Below the pieces are notes generated by a model that was not told where the DNA came from, did not search any database, and was given only the letters and a program-made list of their open reading frames with translations. A stretch of 64,000 nt of DNA from Hyphomicrobiales bacterium (GTDB taxonomy: Bacteria > Pseudomonadota > Alphaproteobacteria > Rhizobiales > Beijerinckiaceae), in NCBI GenBank assembly GCA_027483505.1, contig JAIXUP010000001.1:47733-111732 (forward strand). The letters run 5' to 3'. The position numbers and the translations under genes are program-made. Of the stretch, positions 25,830 to 34,187 are shown one piece after another (the stretch's first letter is position 1; the number at the start of each line of letters is the position of its first letter).

Positions 25830-25860
25830 TCAGGACGGGCGCGGCACGGCGGGCGCTTCG

Positions 25861-26529
25861 ATGCAACTGCAATACGGACAGGTCGTCGGCTACGTTCCTG
25901 ATTTCCTTGTGGGTGCGGCGATTGCCCTCGGTATCGCCTTCATTGCCTTCGCGCTCGGCATGCTGATCGGCCTCGCCGGCGCGAGCATCAACGCCTATGG
26001 GCCACGGCCGGCGCGGCTCGCCGTCAGGGCCTATGTCAGTTTCTTCACCAACACGCCGCAGCTCGTGCAGATCTTCTTCCTGTTCTTCGCCCTGCCGGAG
26101 TTCGGCATCCTGCTCAGCCCGATCCAGGCTGTCCTGATCGGCATGACGCTGAACGCCGGCGCCTATCTCACCGAGATCCAGCGCGCCGGCTTCCAGTCAT
26201 TGCCACAGGCCGAGATCGAGGCTGCCGAAACGCTGGGCTTTTCCCGGCTGCAGACCATCCGCCATGTGATTGCGCCGCATATCGTCAAGGCGCTCTATCC
26301 ATCCCTGTCGAACCAGTACATTATCATGACGCTCGGCACCTCCATGGCGGCGATCTTCGGCGTGGAGGAACTGACGGCGCGGGCCTTGAACGCCAATGCC
26401 GTGAGCTTCCGCTCGATCGAGATCTTCACGCTGACGGCCGGCATCTACATCGTCCTGACGATCGTCGCCTCCGCCTTGCTCTACAGCGTCGGGCGCGGCC
26501 TGTTCCGGGTCAAGGCGAGGGCGTTCTGA
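25861..26529 (+). CDS. Polar amino acid ABC transporter, permease subunit 1
   Basis: A 222-residue permease with about five hydrophobic spans. FFTNTPQLVQIFFLFFALPEFG is the usual HisM-type segment and the EAA loop reads NAGAYLTEIQRAGFQSLPQAE. It shares a base with the next permease gene (TGATG at 26529), so the two form a heterodimeric pore. It serves the binding protein at 24987. No ATPase is encoded in this unit. Confidence 0.9.
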   Translation: MQLQYGQVVGYVPDFLVGAAIALGIAFIAFALGMLIGLAGASINAYGPRPARLAVRAYVSFFTNTPQLVQIFFLFFALPEFGILLSPIQAVLIGMTLNAGAYLTEIQRAGFQSLPQAEIEAAETLGFSRLQTIRHVIAPHIVKALYPSLSNQYIIMTLGTSMAAIFGVEELTARALNANAVSFRSIEIFTLTAGIYIVLTIVASALLYSVGRGLFRVKARAF

Positions 26530-27248
26530 TGGGCGCGTTGCAGCAGCTTGCGCAGGAAGCGCCGCGCTTCTTTACCTACTGGAACATGATATTCCTTGGG
26601 CAGGCGGCGCTCAACACCTTGCTGGTGTCCTTCATCGGATGTGCTCTTGGCTATCTGATCGGCTTCGTGATCGCGACGTTGAGGCTGCCGAGGGTCATGC
26701 CGTTTGCCGTGGTCAGGGCTGTGCTGATCGCCTGGACCGAGGCGATCCGGCGCATTCCGTTCCTCGTGTTGCTGATGTGTGTCTTCTTCGCGTTCCAGCT
26801 GTCCGGCGCCAACAAGACGCTGTTCGTGATCGCCGTCACGGCTGTCAGCCTGCGCATGTCGGCCCTGGCGGCCGAGAACGTCCGGGCCGGCTACGAGGCT
26901 GTTCCGGCAAGGCAGTGGGAAGCCGCCGAGGTGCTGAACATTCCGCCCCTCCAGACGCTGTTCCGCATCATCCTGCCGCAAGCCTGGAAGGTGATCCTGC
27001 CACCCTCGACCATCCATGCCGTCAGCATGATCAAGGAGACCTCGCTTGTCTCGCAGATCGGGTTCCTGGAGCTGACCTTTGCGGCCCGCATGCTGAACCA
27101 GCGCGGGTTTTCGGCGCTGATCTGCTTTGGCACCATCCTGATCCTGTACTTCGTCATTTCGTGGTCGTTCGGACGCATCGGTCACTACGCGGAGCGCCGG
27201 CTGGTCACGCAGTCCCCCGGCGCGCGGCCAATGGCCAGACTGGCGTGA
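26529..27248 (+). CDS. Polar amino acid ABC transporter, permease subunit 2
   Basis: A 239-residue permease partner of the preceding protein. Hydrophobic spans begin at about residue 25; RRIPFLVLLMCVFFAFQLSG and an EAA-type loop (ALAAENVRAGYEAVPARQWE) identify the family. The gene starts on the last base of its neighbour and ends 2 bp before the ferredoxin-like gene, so transport and oxidation genes are co-transcribed. Confidence 0.9.
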   Translation: MGALQQLAQEAPRFFTYWNMIFLGQAALNTLLVSFIGCALGYLIGFVIATLRLPRVMPFAVVRAVLIAWTEAIRRIPFLVLLMCVFFAFQLSGANKTLFVIAVTAVSLRMSALAAENVRAGYEAVPARQWEAAEVLNIPPLQTLFRIILPQAWKVILPPSTIHAVSMIKETSLVSQIGFLELTFAARMLNQRGFSALICFGTILILYFVISWSFGRIGHYAERRLVTQSPGARPMARLA

Positions 27249-27250
27249 CC

Positions 27251-27514
27251 ATGCAGGATGCCGACATATCGATCGAAATCCTGCTTGACGGTCAGCCGAT
27301 CCGCGTCGGCGCCCGCGGCAGCGTGGCCGGGGCCCTGCTCGAAGCCGGTGTCGCCTGGCTCCGGTCGAGCCCGCGAACGCACGGGCCGCGCGGCGCCTTC
27401 TGCTTCATGGGGGTCTGCCAGGAATGCGTGATCCTGATTGACGGACGTCTCCAGCAGGCCTGCCTCGTCACCCCGCGCGCGGGCATGACCATCGAGCGCG
27501 GCGGGGCGCCATGA
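27251..27514 (+). CDS. 2Fe-2S ferredoxin-like subunit (HcnA/LhpF-type) of an amino acid dehydrogenase
   Basis: An 87-residue small iron-sulfur subunit. The cysteines in GAFCFMGVCQECVILIDG and QACLV follow the C-x4-C-x2-C-x11-C pattern of Fer2_4 proteins. It matches the first module of the 974-residue fusion at 17213-20137. The start at 27251 lies 2 bp after the permease stop; the end overlaps the next gene in ATGA. It should carry electrons between the flavoprotein subunits of a heterotrimeric dehydrogenase. Confidence 0.88.
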   Translation: MQDADISIEILLDGQPIRVGARGSVAGALLEAGVAWLRSSPRTHGPRGAFCFMGVCQECVILIDGRLQQACLVTPRAGMTIERGGAP

Positions 27515-28908
27515 CGTCCCCGCAACGGTTCGATCTGATCGTTCTTGGCGCCGGGCCTGCCGGCGGACGCGCCGCCCTGACCGCCGCCGCCGCGGGCCTG
27601 TCGGTCATCCTGATCGACGAACAGTCCGCAGCCGGGGGGCAGGTGTGGCGCAAACCCTGGGCAGAGCCGGCTCCGGCACGGGCCGATGGCCGGGAGGGCG
27701 AGGGACTGCGCGCCGCCCTCGATTCGTCCGACGTAACGCTTGCCTATGGCCGCCGCGTCTGGTCGGTGACCGAAGGCTTCCGGGTCGACAGCCTGGGTCC
27801 CGAAGGCTCCATGTCCTGTGTTGCCGACCATCTGATTGTCGCCACCGGCGCCCATGAGCGGGTGATTCCGTTTCCGGGCTGGACGATGCCGGGCGTGATG
27901 GGGCTTGCCGCCGCCACGGTCCTGCTCAAGGCCGAAGGCCGCCTGCCCGGCAAGCGTGTCGTGGTTGCCGGGCGGGGTCCGTTGATGGCGCAGGTGGCGG
28001 CCGGCATTCTGGCGAAAGGCGGTCGCGTTGTTGCCGTTGTGGACCGGATGCCGCTCACCGGGTGGCTCAAGGCGCTGCCCGCGCTCGCCACGCAGCCGCC
28101 GCTTCTGGCGCAAGGCGCTGGCTGGATGGGACGTGTCCTCGCGAGCCGCACGCCCTGGATTTTCAACCATCATGTCGCCGAGGCTCGTGGCACCGAGCGC
28201 GTCGGTGAGGTTACCGTCGCATCGGCGTCCGGTGATTGCCACGTCCTGTCCTGTGATGCGTTGGTCATCGGCGATGGCCTCGTTCCTGGAAGCGAAGTGC
28301 CCCGGCTTCTGGCCGCCAGAATGCGGTTTGACCGCCTGCGCGGGGGCTGGATCCCTGACCTGACGGCCGACTTCGAGACCAGCGTGCCGCAGCTGTTCTG
28401 TGTCGGGGATGGGGCTGGCATCCGGGGAGCGCTCCAGGCTGGAACCTCCGGCGAACTAGCCGCCCTCGCTGTTGCGCGGAAACTGGGGCGGAAGACCGAA
28501 CCCGATCAGGGCGCCCGTCTGCGCGGCGCGTTCGCACGCGCAAGCCGTTTCAGCGACGCGGTGGCGGCCATGCTGTCGGGACGGACGGCCGATGTCGCCC
28601 GCATCGGGCCGGACACGATCGTCTGCCGCTGCGAGGATGTCCGCCGCAGCGAGATCGACGCGGCGACGGCCGAGGGCATGCATGACATCAACCAGATCAA
28701 GCATGTCACGCGCTGCGGCATGGGCCCCTGCCAGGGCCGGATGTGCGGCGACACCGTGCAGGAACTGGTGTCGCTCGGCTCTCGGCGCTCGCGCGAGGAG
28801 GTCGGCGCTTGGACAGGCCGGCCGCCCCTGCGGCCGGTGCCGCTCGGCGAACTGGTCGGCTCCTTCGACTACGGCGACATTCCCGTGCCGGAGCCTGCGC
28901 CGCTATGA
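27511..28908 (+). CDS. NAD(P)/FAD-dependent oxidoreductase subunit (HcnB/LhpE-type)
   Basis: A 465-residue flavoprotein. The first FAD fold is GAGPAGG at residues 13-19; a second dinucleotide region follows VVVAGRGPLMAQVA, and FCVGDGAGIRGALQAG closes the FAD domain. The C-terminal BFD-like part has CRCEDVRR and CGMGPCQGRMC for a second 2Fe-2S cluster. It corresponds to the middle module of the fused protein at 17213. Starts and ends in ATGA overlaps with its partners. Likely the electron-transfer subunit of the dehydrogenase. Confidence 0.9.
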   Translation: MTSPQRFDLIVLGAGPAGGRAALTAAAAGLSVILIDEQSAAGGQVWRKPWAEPAPARADGREGEGLRAALDSSDVTLAYGRRVWSVTEGFRVDSLGPEGSMSCVADHLIVATGAHERVIPFPGWTMPGVMGLAAATVLLKAEGRLPGKRVVVAGRGPLMAQVAAGILAKGGRVVAVVDRMPLTGWLKALPALATQPPLLAQGAGWMGRVLASRTPWIFNHHVAEARGTERVGEVTVASASGDCHVLSCDALVIGDGLVPGSEVPRLLAARMRFDRLRGGWIPDLTADFETSVPQLFCVGDGAGIRGALQAGTSGELAALAVARKLGRKTEPDQGARLRGAFARASRFSDAVAAMLSGRTADVARIGPDTIVCRCEDVRRSEIDAATAEGMHDINQIKHVTRCGMGPCQGRMCGDTVQELVSLGSRRSREEVGAWTGRPPLRPVPLGELVGSFDYGDIPVPEPAPL

Positions 28909-30023
28909 GCGCCCGGTACGACCTGTGTGTGGTGGGCGGCGGAATCCATGGCTGCACCGTGGCCCTGTTCGCCGCGCGCGGCGGGATGAAGGTCGTTCTC
29001 GTCGAGCGGGGAAGCCTGTGCCGCGAGGCATCCGGGGTGAATGCCGGGACATTGACCATGCAGATGACCCGCGTGGCCCTGATCCCGTACGCGCTTCAGG
29101 CCCACGCTATGTGGGCGAGCGCGGCGACATGGCTTGGCCATGACGTCGGCGTGGTCGTCTGTGACGGGCTGTCGCTCGCGTTCACCGAGGCCGAGGCGGC
29201 GCTTCTCTCCTATCGCGCCGGCAGGCGCCGCGAGGCCGGCGCGCCCATCGACCTGATCGATGCCAAAGCAGCCCGGCTTGTCGAACCGGGTCTTGGGCCA
29301 GGCGTTCTGCTGGCGGGGCATTGCAAGGTCGATGGTTTCGCCAATGCCTACCTGACGGGACTGGCCTATCGCCGCGCGCTGATCGATGCCGGCGTGACCA
29401 TTCTCGAGGAGACGGCGGCCACTGACGTGCAACGGTCGCAGGGCTGCTTCGAGGTTGATACGATGGGCGTTCCGGTCAAGGCGGCGCGGCTGGTCATCGC
29501 CGGCGGCGTGTGGATCGAGGGCATGCTCGGCTGGCTTGGCGTGACCTTGCCGATCAAGGTCCTGGTCAATCAGCTTGCCGTCACCGAGCGCCAGCGTCCG
29601 GTGATGCGGACCGTGATCGGGATCGCCAGCGGCCTGCTGTCGCTGAAGCAGTATCCGCATGGTACGACCGTCATCGGTGGCGGCTGGCAGGCGCGTGGGG
29701 ACCGTGAACGCGGCGGCTACGAACTTCTGCCCGACCGGCTTGTCGGCAATGTCCGCCTTGCCTGCCATGCCATCCCGGCGCTGAAGGAGGCCAGGCTGGC
29801 GCGGGCCTGGGCAGGGCTGGAGGCCGAAACCCGAGATGCGCTGCCTGCAGTCGGTCCGGTGCCGGGCGTGCCGGATGCCTATGTCTGTGGCAGCGTCCAT
29901 TCCGGCTACACCAGCGGCCCCTACCTGGCCCGGTTGCTGGCCGAGCGCATCCTCGGCCGGGAGCCGGCGATGCCGCTCTTCCCGATCGACCGCTTGCTAG
30001 ATCCCATCGAGAGGGCCGCATGA
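28905..30023 (+). CDS. DAO-family FAD-dependent oxidoreductase, catalytic subunit (HcnC/LhpB-type)
   Basis: A 372-residue flavoenzyme of the glycine oxidase/D-amino acid oxidase family. The dinucleotide motif GGGIHG is at residues 11-16, the ribose-binding glutamate in LVERG follows, and SGVNAGTL marks the isoalloxazine loop. It corresponds to the third module of the fused protein at 17213. The start at 28905 overlaps the previous stop (ATGA) and the end overlaps the DapA-like gene the same way. It should oxidise the C-N bond of an amino or imino acid; the substrate could be a D-hydroxyproline-like compound, unproven. Confidence 0.9.
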   Translation: MSARYDLCVVGGGIHGCTVALFAARGGMKVVLVERGSLCREASGVNAGTLTMQMTRVALIPYALQAHAMWASAATWLGHDVGVVVCDGLSLAFTEAEAALLSYRAGRRREAGAPIDLIDAKAARLVEPGLGPGVLLAGHCKVDGFANAYLTGLAYRRALIDAGVTILEETAATDVQRSQGCFEVDTMGVPVKAARLVIAGGVWIEGMLGWLGVTLPIKVLVNQLAVTERQRPVMRTVIGIASGLLSLKQYPHGTTVIGGGWQARGDRERGGYELLPDRLVGNVRLACHAIPALKEARLARAWAGLEAETRDALPAVGPVPGVPDAYVCGSVHSGYTSGPYLARLLAERILGREPAMPLFPIDRLLDPIERAA

Positions 30024-30976
30024 CACAGATCACGGCATCGCGCCTGTCCGGGATCCACGCCGCCACGGTGGTGCCGATGACCGAGCGTTTCGCCATCGAC
30101 GAGACCCGCCTTGCCCAGCACCTGGCCGACGTCTCGCGTGTGCCCGGCATTCGCGGCCTGTTGATCAACGGCCATGCCGGCGAGAATTTCGTGCTCGGGG
30201 CGGCCGAGAAACGCAGGGTGATCGAGATCGCCCGCGCCAGTGTTCCCGCCGATTGCCTCCTGTGCTCGGGCGTGAACGCCGAGTCCAGCCTCGATCTGGG
30301 CCGCGAGGCCGCCACGGCCGAGGACGCCGGCGCCGATCTTGTGCTGGTTTTCCCGCCGAACAGCTTCGCGCTCAGCCACGATCCCGAGGCTGCGCTGATC
30401 CATCACCGCCATGTGCTGGATGCCTGCAACCTGCCGGTCCTTCTGTATGGCGCGCCGGTCGGCGCCGGTCACCTCGCCTATGACGGACCGACCTTGCGGG
30501 CGCTTGCCTCGGCGCCGCGCATCATCGGCATCAAGGAGGGCAGCTGGGAGATCGCTGCCTATGAGGAGCACTTGCGGATGCTCAGGGCCAGTCGTCCTGA
30601 CTTCATCGTTCTGGGATCGGGCGACGAGCACCTCCTCACCAGCTACATGATCGGCAGCGCTGGCAGCCAGGTCAGTCTGGCTGCAATCGTGCCGAATCTT
30701 GTGGTGGCACTCTGGGACGCGTCGCAACGTCAGGACTGGACCGAAGCCATGCGGCTGCACAATCTGCTCTATCCGCTGTCGGTCGCGATTTACCGTGATG
30801 CGCCCGGCGGGCGGGCCACGGCGCGCCTCAAGGCCTGCCTGGCGCTGATGGGCAAGCTGCCCTCGGCCACCGTGCGCCCTCCGCAGCCACCGCCCGGCGC
30901 CACCGAATTTGCCCGGCTGAGGGCAGCGCTCGCCCATGCCGGGGTTGCGTTGAACGGGTCCGGCCATGGCGCATGA
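30020..30976 (+). CDS. DapA-family lyase/deaminase-like protein, second copy
   Basis: A 318-residue TIM-barrel protein of the dihydrodipicolinate synthase family. The Schiff-base lysine is K172 in IIGIKEGSWE and the tyrosine Y143 in LLYGAPVGAG. The usual GTTGE pyruvate-binding motif is GHAGE at residues 51-55, so the carboxylate pocket is altered compared with the first copy at 20216. It overlaps both neighbours (4 bp and 11 bp). Following a DAO-type dehydrogenase, a deaminase or lyase acting on a cyclic imine is the best guess. Confidence 0.85.
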   Translation: MTQITASRLSGIHAATVVPMTERFAIDETRLAQHLADVSRVPGIRGLLINGHAGENFVLGAAEKRRVIEIARASVPADCLLCSGVNAESSLDLGREAATAEDAGADLVLVFPPNSFALSHDPEAALIHHRHVLDACNLPVLLYGAPVGAGHLAYDGPTLRALASAPRIIGIKEGSWEIAAYEEHLRMLRASRPDFIVLGSGDEHLLTSYMIGSAGSQVSLAAIVPNLVVALWDASQRQDWTEAMRLHNLLYPLSVAIYRDAPGGRATARLKACLALMGKLPSATVRPPQPPPGATEFARLRAALAHAGVALNGSGHGA

Positions 30977-32276
30977 TCCCGAGCGTCTGGCCGCCCATCT
31001 GGTCGCAACGGCGGAGAGCCGTGCCGACGCCGCCCTGTCGTTCCTGCAGGACCTGATCGCCTTGTCGCGCCACGGCGAGGCGGCAGTTCAGGATCATGTC
31101 GCGGCACGGCTTCAGGCGCTCGGCTGCACCGTCGAGCGCCTTGTCTATCGCCCGGAGGATGTTCCGGTCCGCCATGAGTTCGCCTCTGCCGCGGCCATGG
31201 ATGCCGAGCCGCGCGAGAGTATCGTGGCGCGCTTTGGCGGCGCAGGGACAGGCCGCAGCGTGATCTTCTTCGCCCATCCCGATGGCGAGCCGGTCAGGGC
31301 TACGGAGCGTTGGTCGCGTGACCCCTTTTCAGGCGTCATCGACAATGGACGGCTTTTCGGTTGGGGCGTCGCGGACGACCTTGCAGGTGTGGCCGGTTTT
31401 GTCGAGGCGCTGGCCACGCTTGTGGCTGCAGGCATCGCGCCAGCAGGCGCCATCACGCTGGCCTCGACCCCGAGCAAACGGCATGCGCGCGGGGTGTTTC
31501 AGGTCCTGCATGCCGGCTTTCGCGCCGATGCGGCCGTGTACATGCACCCGGCGGAGTCCGGCGTCGGCATGCACGAGATCAAGGCGGTCGCCTCGGGTCT
31601 GCTGGAGCTCAAGGTCACCGTTTCCGGCCGGTTGCCTGAGACGCGCGAGCCTTGCCACACCGCATTCGCCCATCGCGCGGTCAATCCGCTCGACAAGGCT
31701 ATCCATCTCATCGCAGCCCTGCACAGACTGGGCGAGGAGCGTGCCGCCCGGATCCATCACCCGGCGCTTGAGAGGGCTGTCGGACGGTCGACCAACATCC
31801 TCGTCGCGAACCTGATCTGCGGTACGGCAGGGCAATCGACCCGGATCGCGGATCACTGCAGTTTCGGCGTCTCGGTCGCCTTTCCGCCCGGAGAGCGGCT
31901 TGAGGATGTCCAATCCGAGGTAGCCGGGGCGCTCGCGGCGGCGGCGCGGGCCGATGAATGGCTCTGCGCCAACCCTCCCGCGATCGGCTGGATCGCCGGC
32001 GTGACGGGGGCCGAAGTCGCCGACAGCCACCCGCTCTACCGGACGGTCAGCGGCGCGGTGACGCGGGTCACCGGTCACGCTCCCTTCGTCAACCCGCTTC
32101 ACACCTCCAGTGACATCCGGGTGCCCATGGTCCAGGCGGGAATCCCGACAGTCGGTCTTGGGCCGTTGGGTGGCGACCTGACCCAGAATGGCGGCCATGA
32201 CGAATGGGTGGACGTGGCCGATTATCTGCGATCCGTGACGGTCGCGGCGCTGGTCATGGCGGAGTGGTCGGCCTGA
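30966..32276 (+). CDS. M20-like amidohydrolase fold protein with a degenerate active site
   Basis: A 436-residue protein with the M20/M25/M40 two-domain plan. Metal ligands H104 and D106 (AHPDGEP), D137 (GWGVADDLAG) and a late histidine (NGGHDEW) are present. The segment that should hold the catalytic and metal-binding glutamates (normally a DEE-G pattern) reads TPSKRHARGV near 168-177, so the general base is missing. The dimerisation domain around HPAESGVGMHEIKA is intact. It may be a pseudoenzyme or use another mechanism. The gene overlaps the DapA-like gene by 11 bp and ends the unit under operator site D. Confidence 0.8.
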   Translation: MAHDPERLAAHLVATAESRADAALSFLQDLIALSRHGEAAVQDHVAARLQALGCTVERLVYRPEDVPVRHEFASAAAMDAEPRESIVARFGGAGTGRSVIFFAHPDGEPVRATERWSRDPFSGVIDNGRLFGWGVADDLAGVAGFVEALATLVAAGIAPAGAITLASTPSKRHARGVFQVLHAGFRADAAVYMHPAESGVGMHEIKAVASGLLELKVTVSGRLPETREPCHTAFAHRAVNPLDKAIHLIAALHRLGEERAARIHHPALERAVGRSTNILVANLICGTAGQSTRIADHCSFGVSVAFPPGERLEDVQSEVAGALAAAARADEWLCANPPAIGWIAGVTGAEVADSHPLYRTVSGAVTRVTGHAPFVNPLHTSSDIRVPMVQAGIPTVGLGPLGGDLTQNGGHDEWVDVADYLRSVTVAALVMAEWSA

Positions 32277-32366
32277 TGCGATCGGCGCTCAAGGCTGCAT
32301 GCCGCATTCACAACTCGACTTTGGAAATCAGGGCTCACATGATCATCGGGCAAGGCGGGGGTGTTC

Positions 32367-34187
32367 ATGGGCTATGAAACGAAACGTGATGTCGCGGCCA
32401 TGCCGGTAGCCTCCGATCCGGTGACTGTCGAGATCGTGCGCGGCGCGATCTCGGCCGCCCAGACCGAAATGGAAGCCCTGATCGAGCGCACCGCGATCTC
32501 GGCTTTCATCCGTGAGAAGAAGGACTTCTACACAGCCCTGTTCGACCGCGACGGCGTGATGGCGGTTGGGTCCAACGTGCCGATCTTCGGCGACATGACG
32601 ACCCCGGTGATCAAGTCCTTTCCGCTCGACAGCATGAAGCCCGGCGACGTCTACTGGTACAACGACTGCTATGGCTCGCGCGGCGCAATCTCGCACTCCA
32701 ATGACCAGGTCCTGATCGCACCGGTCTTTCTGGACGGCCGCCGCTCGGCCTTCGTCATGGCCTGGGCCCACTTTGCCGATATCGGCGGGCTCAGGCCCGG
32801 CTCGATCAGCCCCGACGCGACCGACATCTTCCATGAAGGCATTGTCGTCCCGCCGACCAAACTGATCGATCAGGGTGTCACGAACGAGGCGGCGCTGGCG
32901 ATTTTCCACCGCAATTCGCGCTATCCGGGCCAGAGCCAGGGCGACATGCGCGCATTGATGGCCAGCATCGATCTTGGCGTCAGGAGAGTTGAGGAAATCC
33001 TCTCACGCTTTGGGGCCGACACCGTCCAGGATGTGCTGGAACAGCTGCTGGAGCGTACGCGCCGGCTCGTCCGCACCCGCTTGTCGGAAACCTTCGCCTA
33101 TGGCACGCACCGCTTCACCGATGCAATCGACTCCGATGGCCATGGCAGCGGACCGTTCCGAATCCGCTTCGCCCTGACGCGCGAGGCCAGCGCGGACGGA
33201 GAGGACCGCTTCATCTTCGACGCGACGGAAACCGATGATCAAGCCTATGGTCCGGTGAATTTCCTGATGAATCCGGGCGTGCCGGGGATGGCGCTGGGGC
33301 TGTACTATCTCGGCGGAGACCCATCGCAGGTCTGCAACGCGGGGGGGCCGCGTGCGCTCGATGAGGTGCGGCTGCGCGAGGGCTCGCTGCTCTGGCCGAA
33401 GTTCCCGGCGCCGCTCGGGATGCGCGGGCTGACCATGATGCGCGTTCTGGCGGCGCTCAACGGGCTGGTCAATGCCGCTGGCGGTGGCGCTCCGGCGGCT
33501 CATTCCGCCTATGTGATCACAATGATGCGCGGCGTCTATCTCGATCAGGCCGGCGCGCGGCAGCCCTTCCTTCTCGCTGACGGCATTGGCGTTGGCTACG
33601 GCGCGCGTCCGACGGCGGATGGCATCGATGCGGTCTATTTCGTGGCGCAGGAGAACTATCCGGTTGAGTTTCTCGAACTCGGCTACCCGGTCCGGCTGCG
33701 CGCCTATGGGGTGGTCTGCGATTCCGGCGGCGCTGGCCGTCACCGCGGCGGCTGCGGCATCCTGCGCGAATACGAAATCCTGGCCGAGGAAGCCACCTTC
33801 GGCGTGCGCATCGACAGCGTCAAGAATCCGCCCTGGGGCATCGCCGGCGGAATGGGTGGCGGTGTGGGCCGTGTCACGGTCAATGTCGGCCTGCCGTCCG
33901 AGCGAGTGCTGCCTCCCTTGTCCGATGGCCATGTGCTCAGACGGGGCGACATCCTCAGGATCGAGACCGGGGGCGGTGGCGGTCATGGCCACCCCCATGA
34001 CAGACCACCCGCGGAGGTATTGGAGGATGTGCTTGGCGGATATGTCAGCGAGGCTGCCGCCCGGACCTTGTATGGCGTCGCCATTGTCGATGACGCTGTC
34101 GATGCGGCCATGACCGCGCAGCTGCGCGCAATCCGGCCCAAGGCAGGCGCCTTTCACCGCACGGAGTATGTCGATGCGCTCGTCTGA
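32367..34187 (+). CDS. hyuB: Hydantoinase B/oxoprolinase family protein (HyuB)
   Basis: A 606-residue protein of the hydantoinase B/oxoprolinase family, which forms complexes with HyuA and opens hydantoin, 5-oxoproline or N-methylhydantoin-like rings using ATP. It starts with VTVEIVRGAISAAQTEMEALIERTAIS and holds the family elements HFADIGGLRPGSI, GPVNFLMNPGVPG and GGGGGHGHP. A GTG at 32361 and ATGs at 32367 and 32400 are possible starts; 32367 is used. It overlaps hyuA. A 90-bp gap without operator separates it from the upstream unit, so it may have its own promoter. Confidence 0.9.
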   Translation: MGYETKRDVAAMPVASDPVTVEIVRGAISAAQTEMEALIERTAISAFIREKKDFYTALFDRDGVMAVGSNVPIFGDMTTPVIKSFPLDSMKPGDVYWYNDCYGSRGAISHSNDQVLIAPVFLDGRRSAFVMAWAHFADIGGLRPGSISPDATDIFHEGIVVPPTKLIDQGVTNEAALAIFHRNSRYPGQSQGDMRALMASIDLGVRRVEEILSRFGADTVQDVLEQLLERTRRLVRTRLSETFAYGTHRFTDAIDSDGHGSGPFRIRFALTREASADGEDRFIFDATETDDQAYGPVNFLMNPGVPGMALGLYYLGGDPSQVCNAGGPRALDEVRLREGSLLWPKFPAPLGMRGLTMMRVLAALNGLVNAAGGGAPAAHSAYVITMMRGVYLDQAGARQPFLLADGIGVGYGARPTADGIDAVYFVAQENYPVEFLELGYPVRLRAYGVVCDSGGAGRHRGGCGILREYEILAEEATFGVRIDSVKNPPWGIAGGMGGGVGRVTVNVGLPSERVLPPLSDGHVLRRGDILRIETGGGGGHGHPHDRPPAEVLEDVLGGYVSEAAARTLYGVAIVDDAVDAAMTAQLRAIRPKAGAFHRTEYVDALV

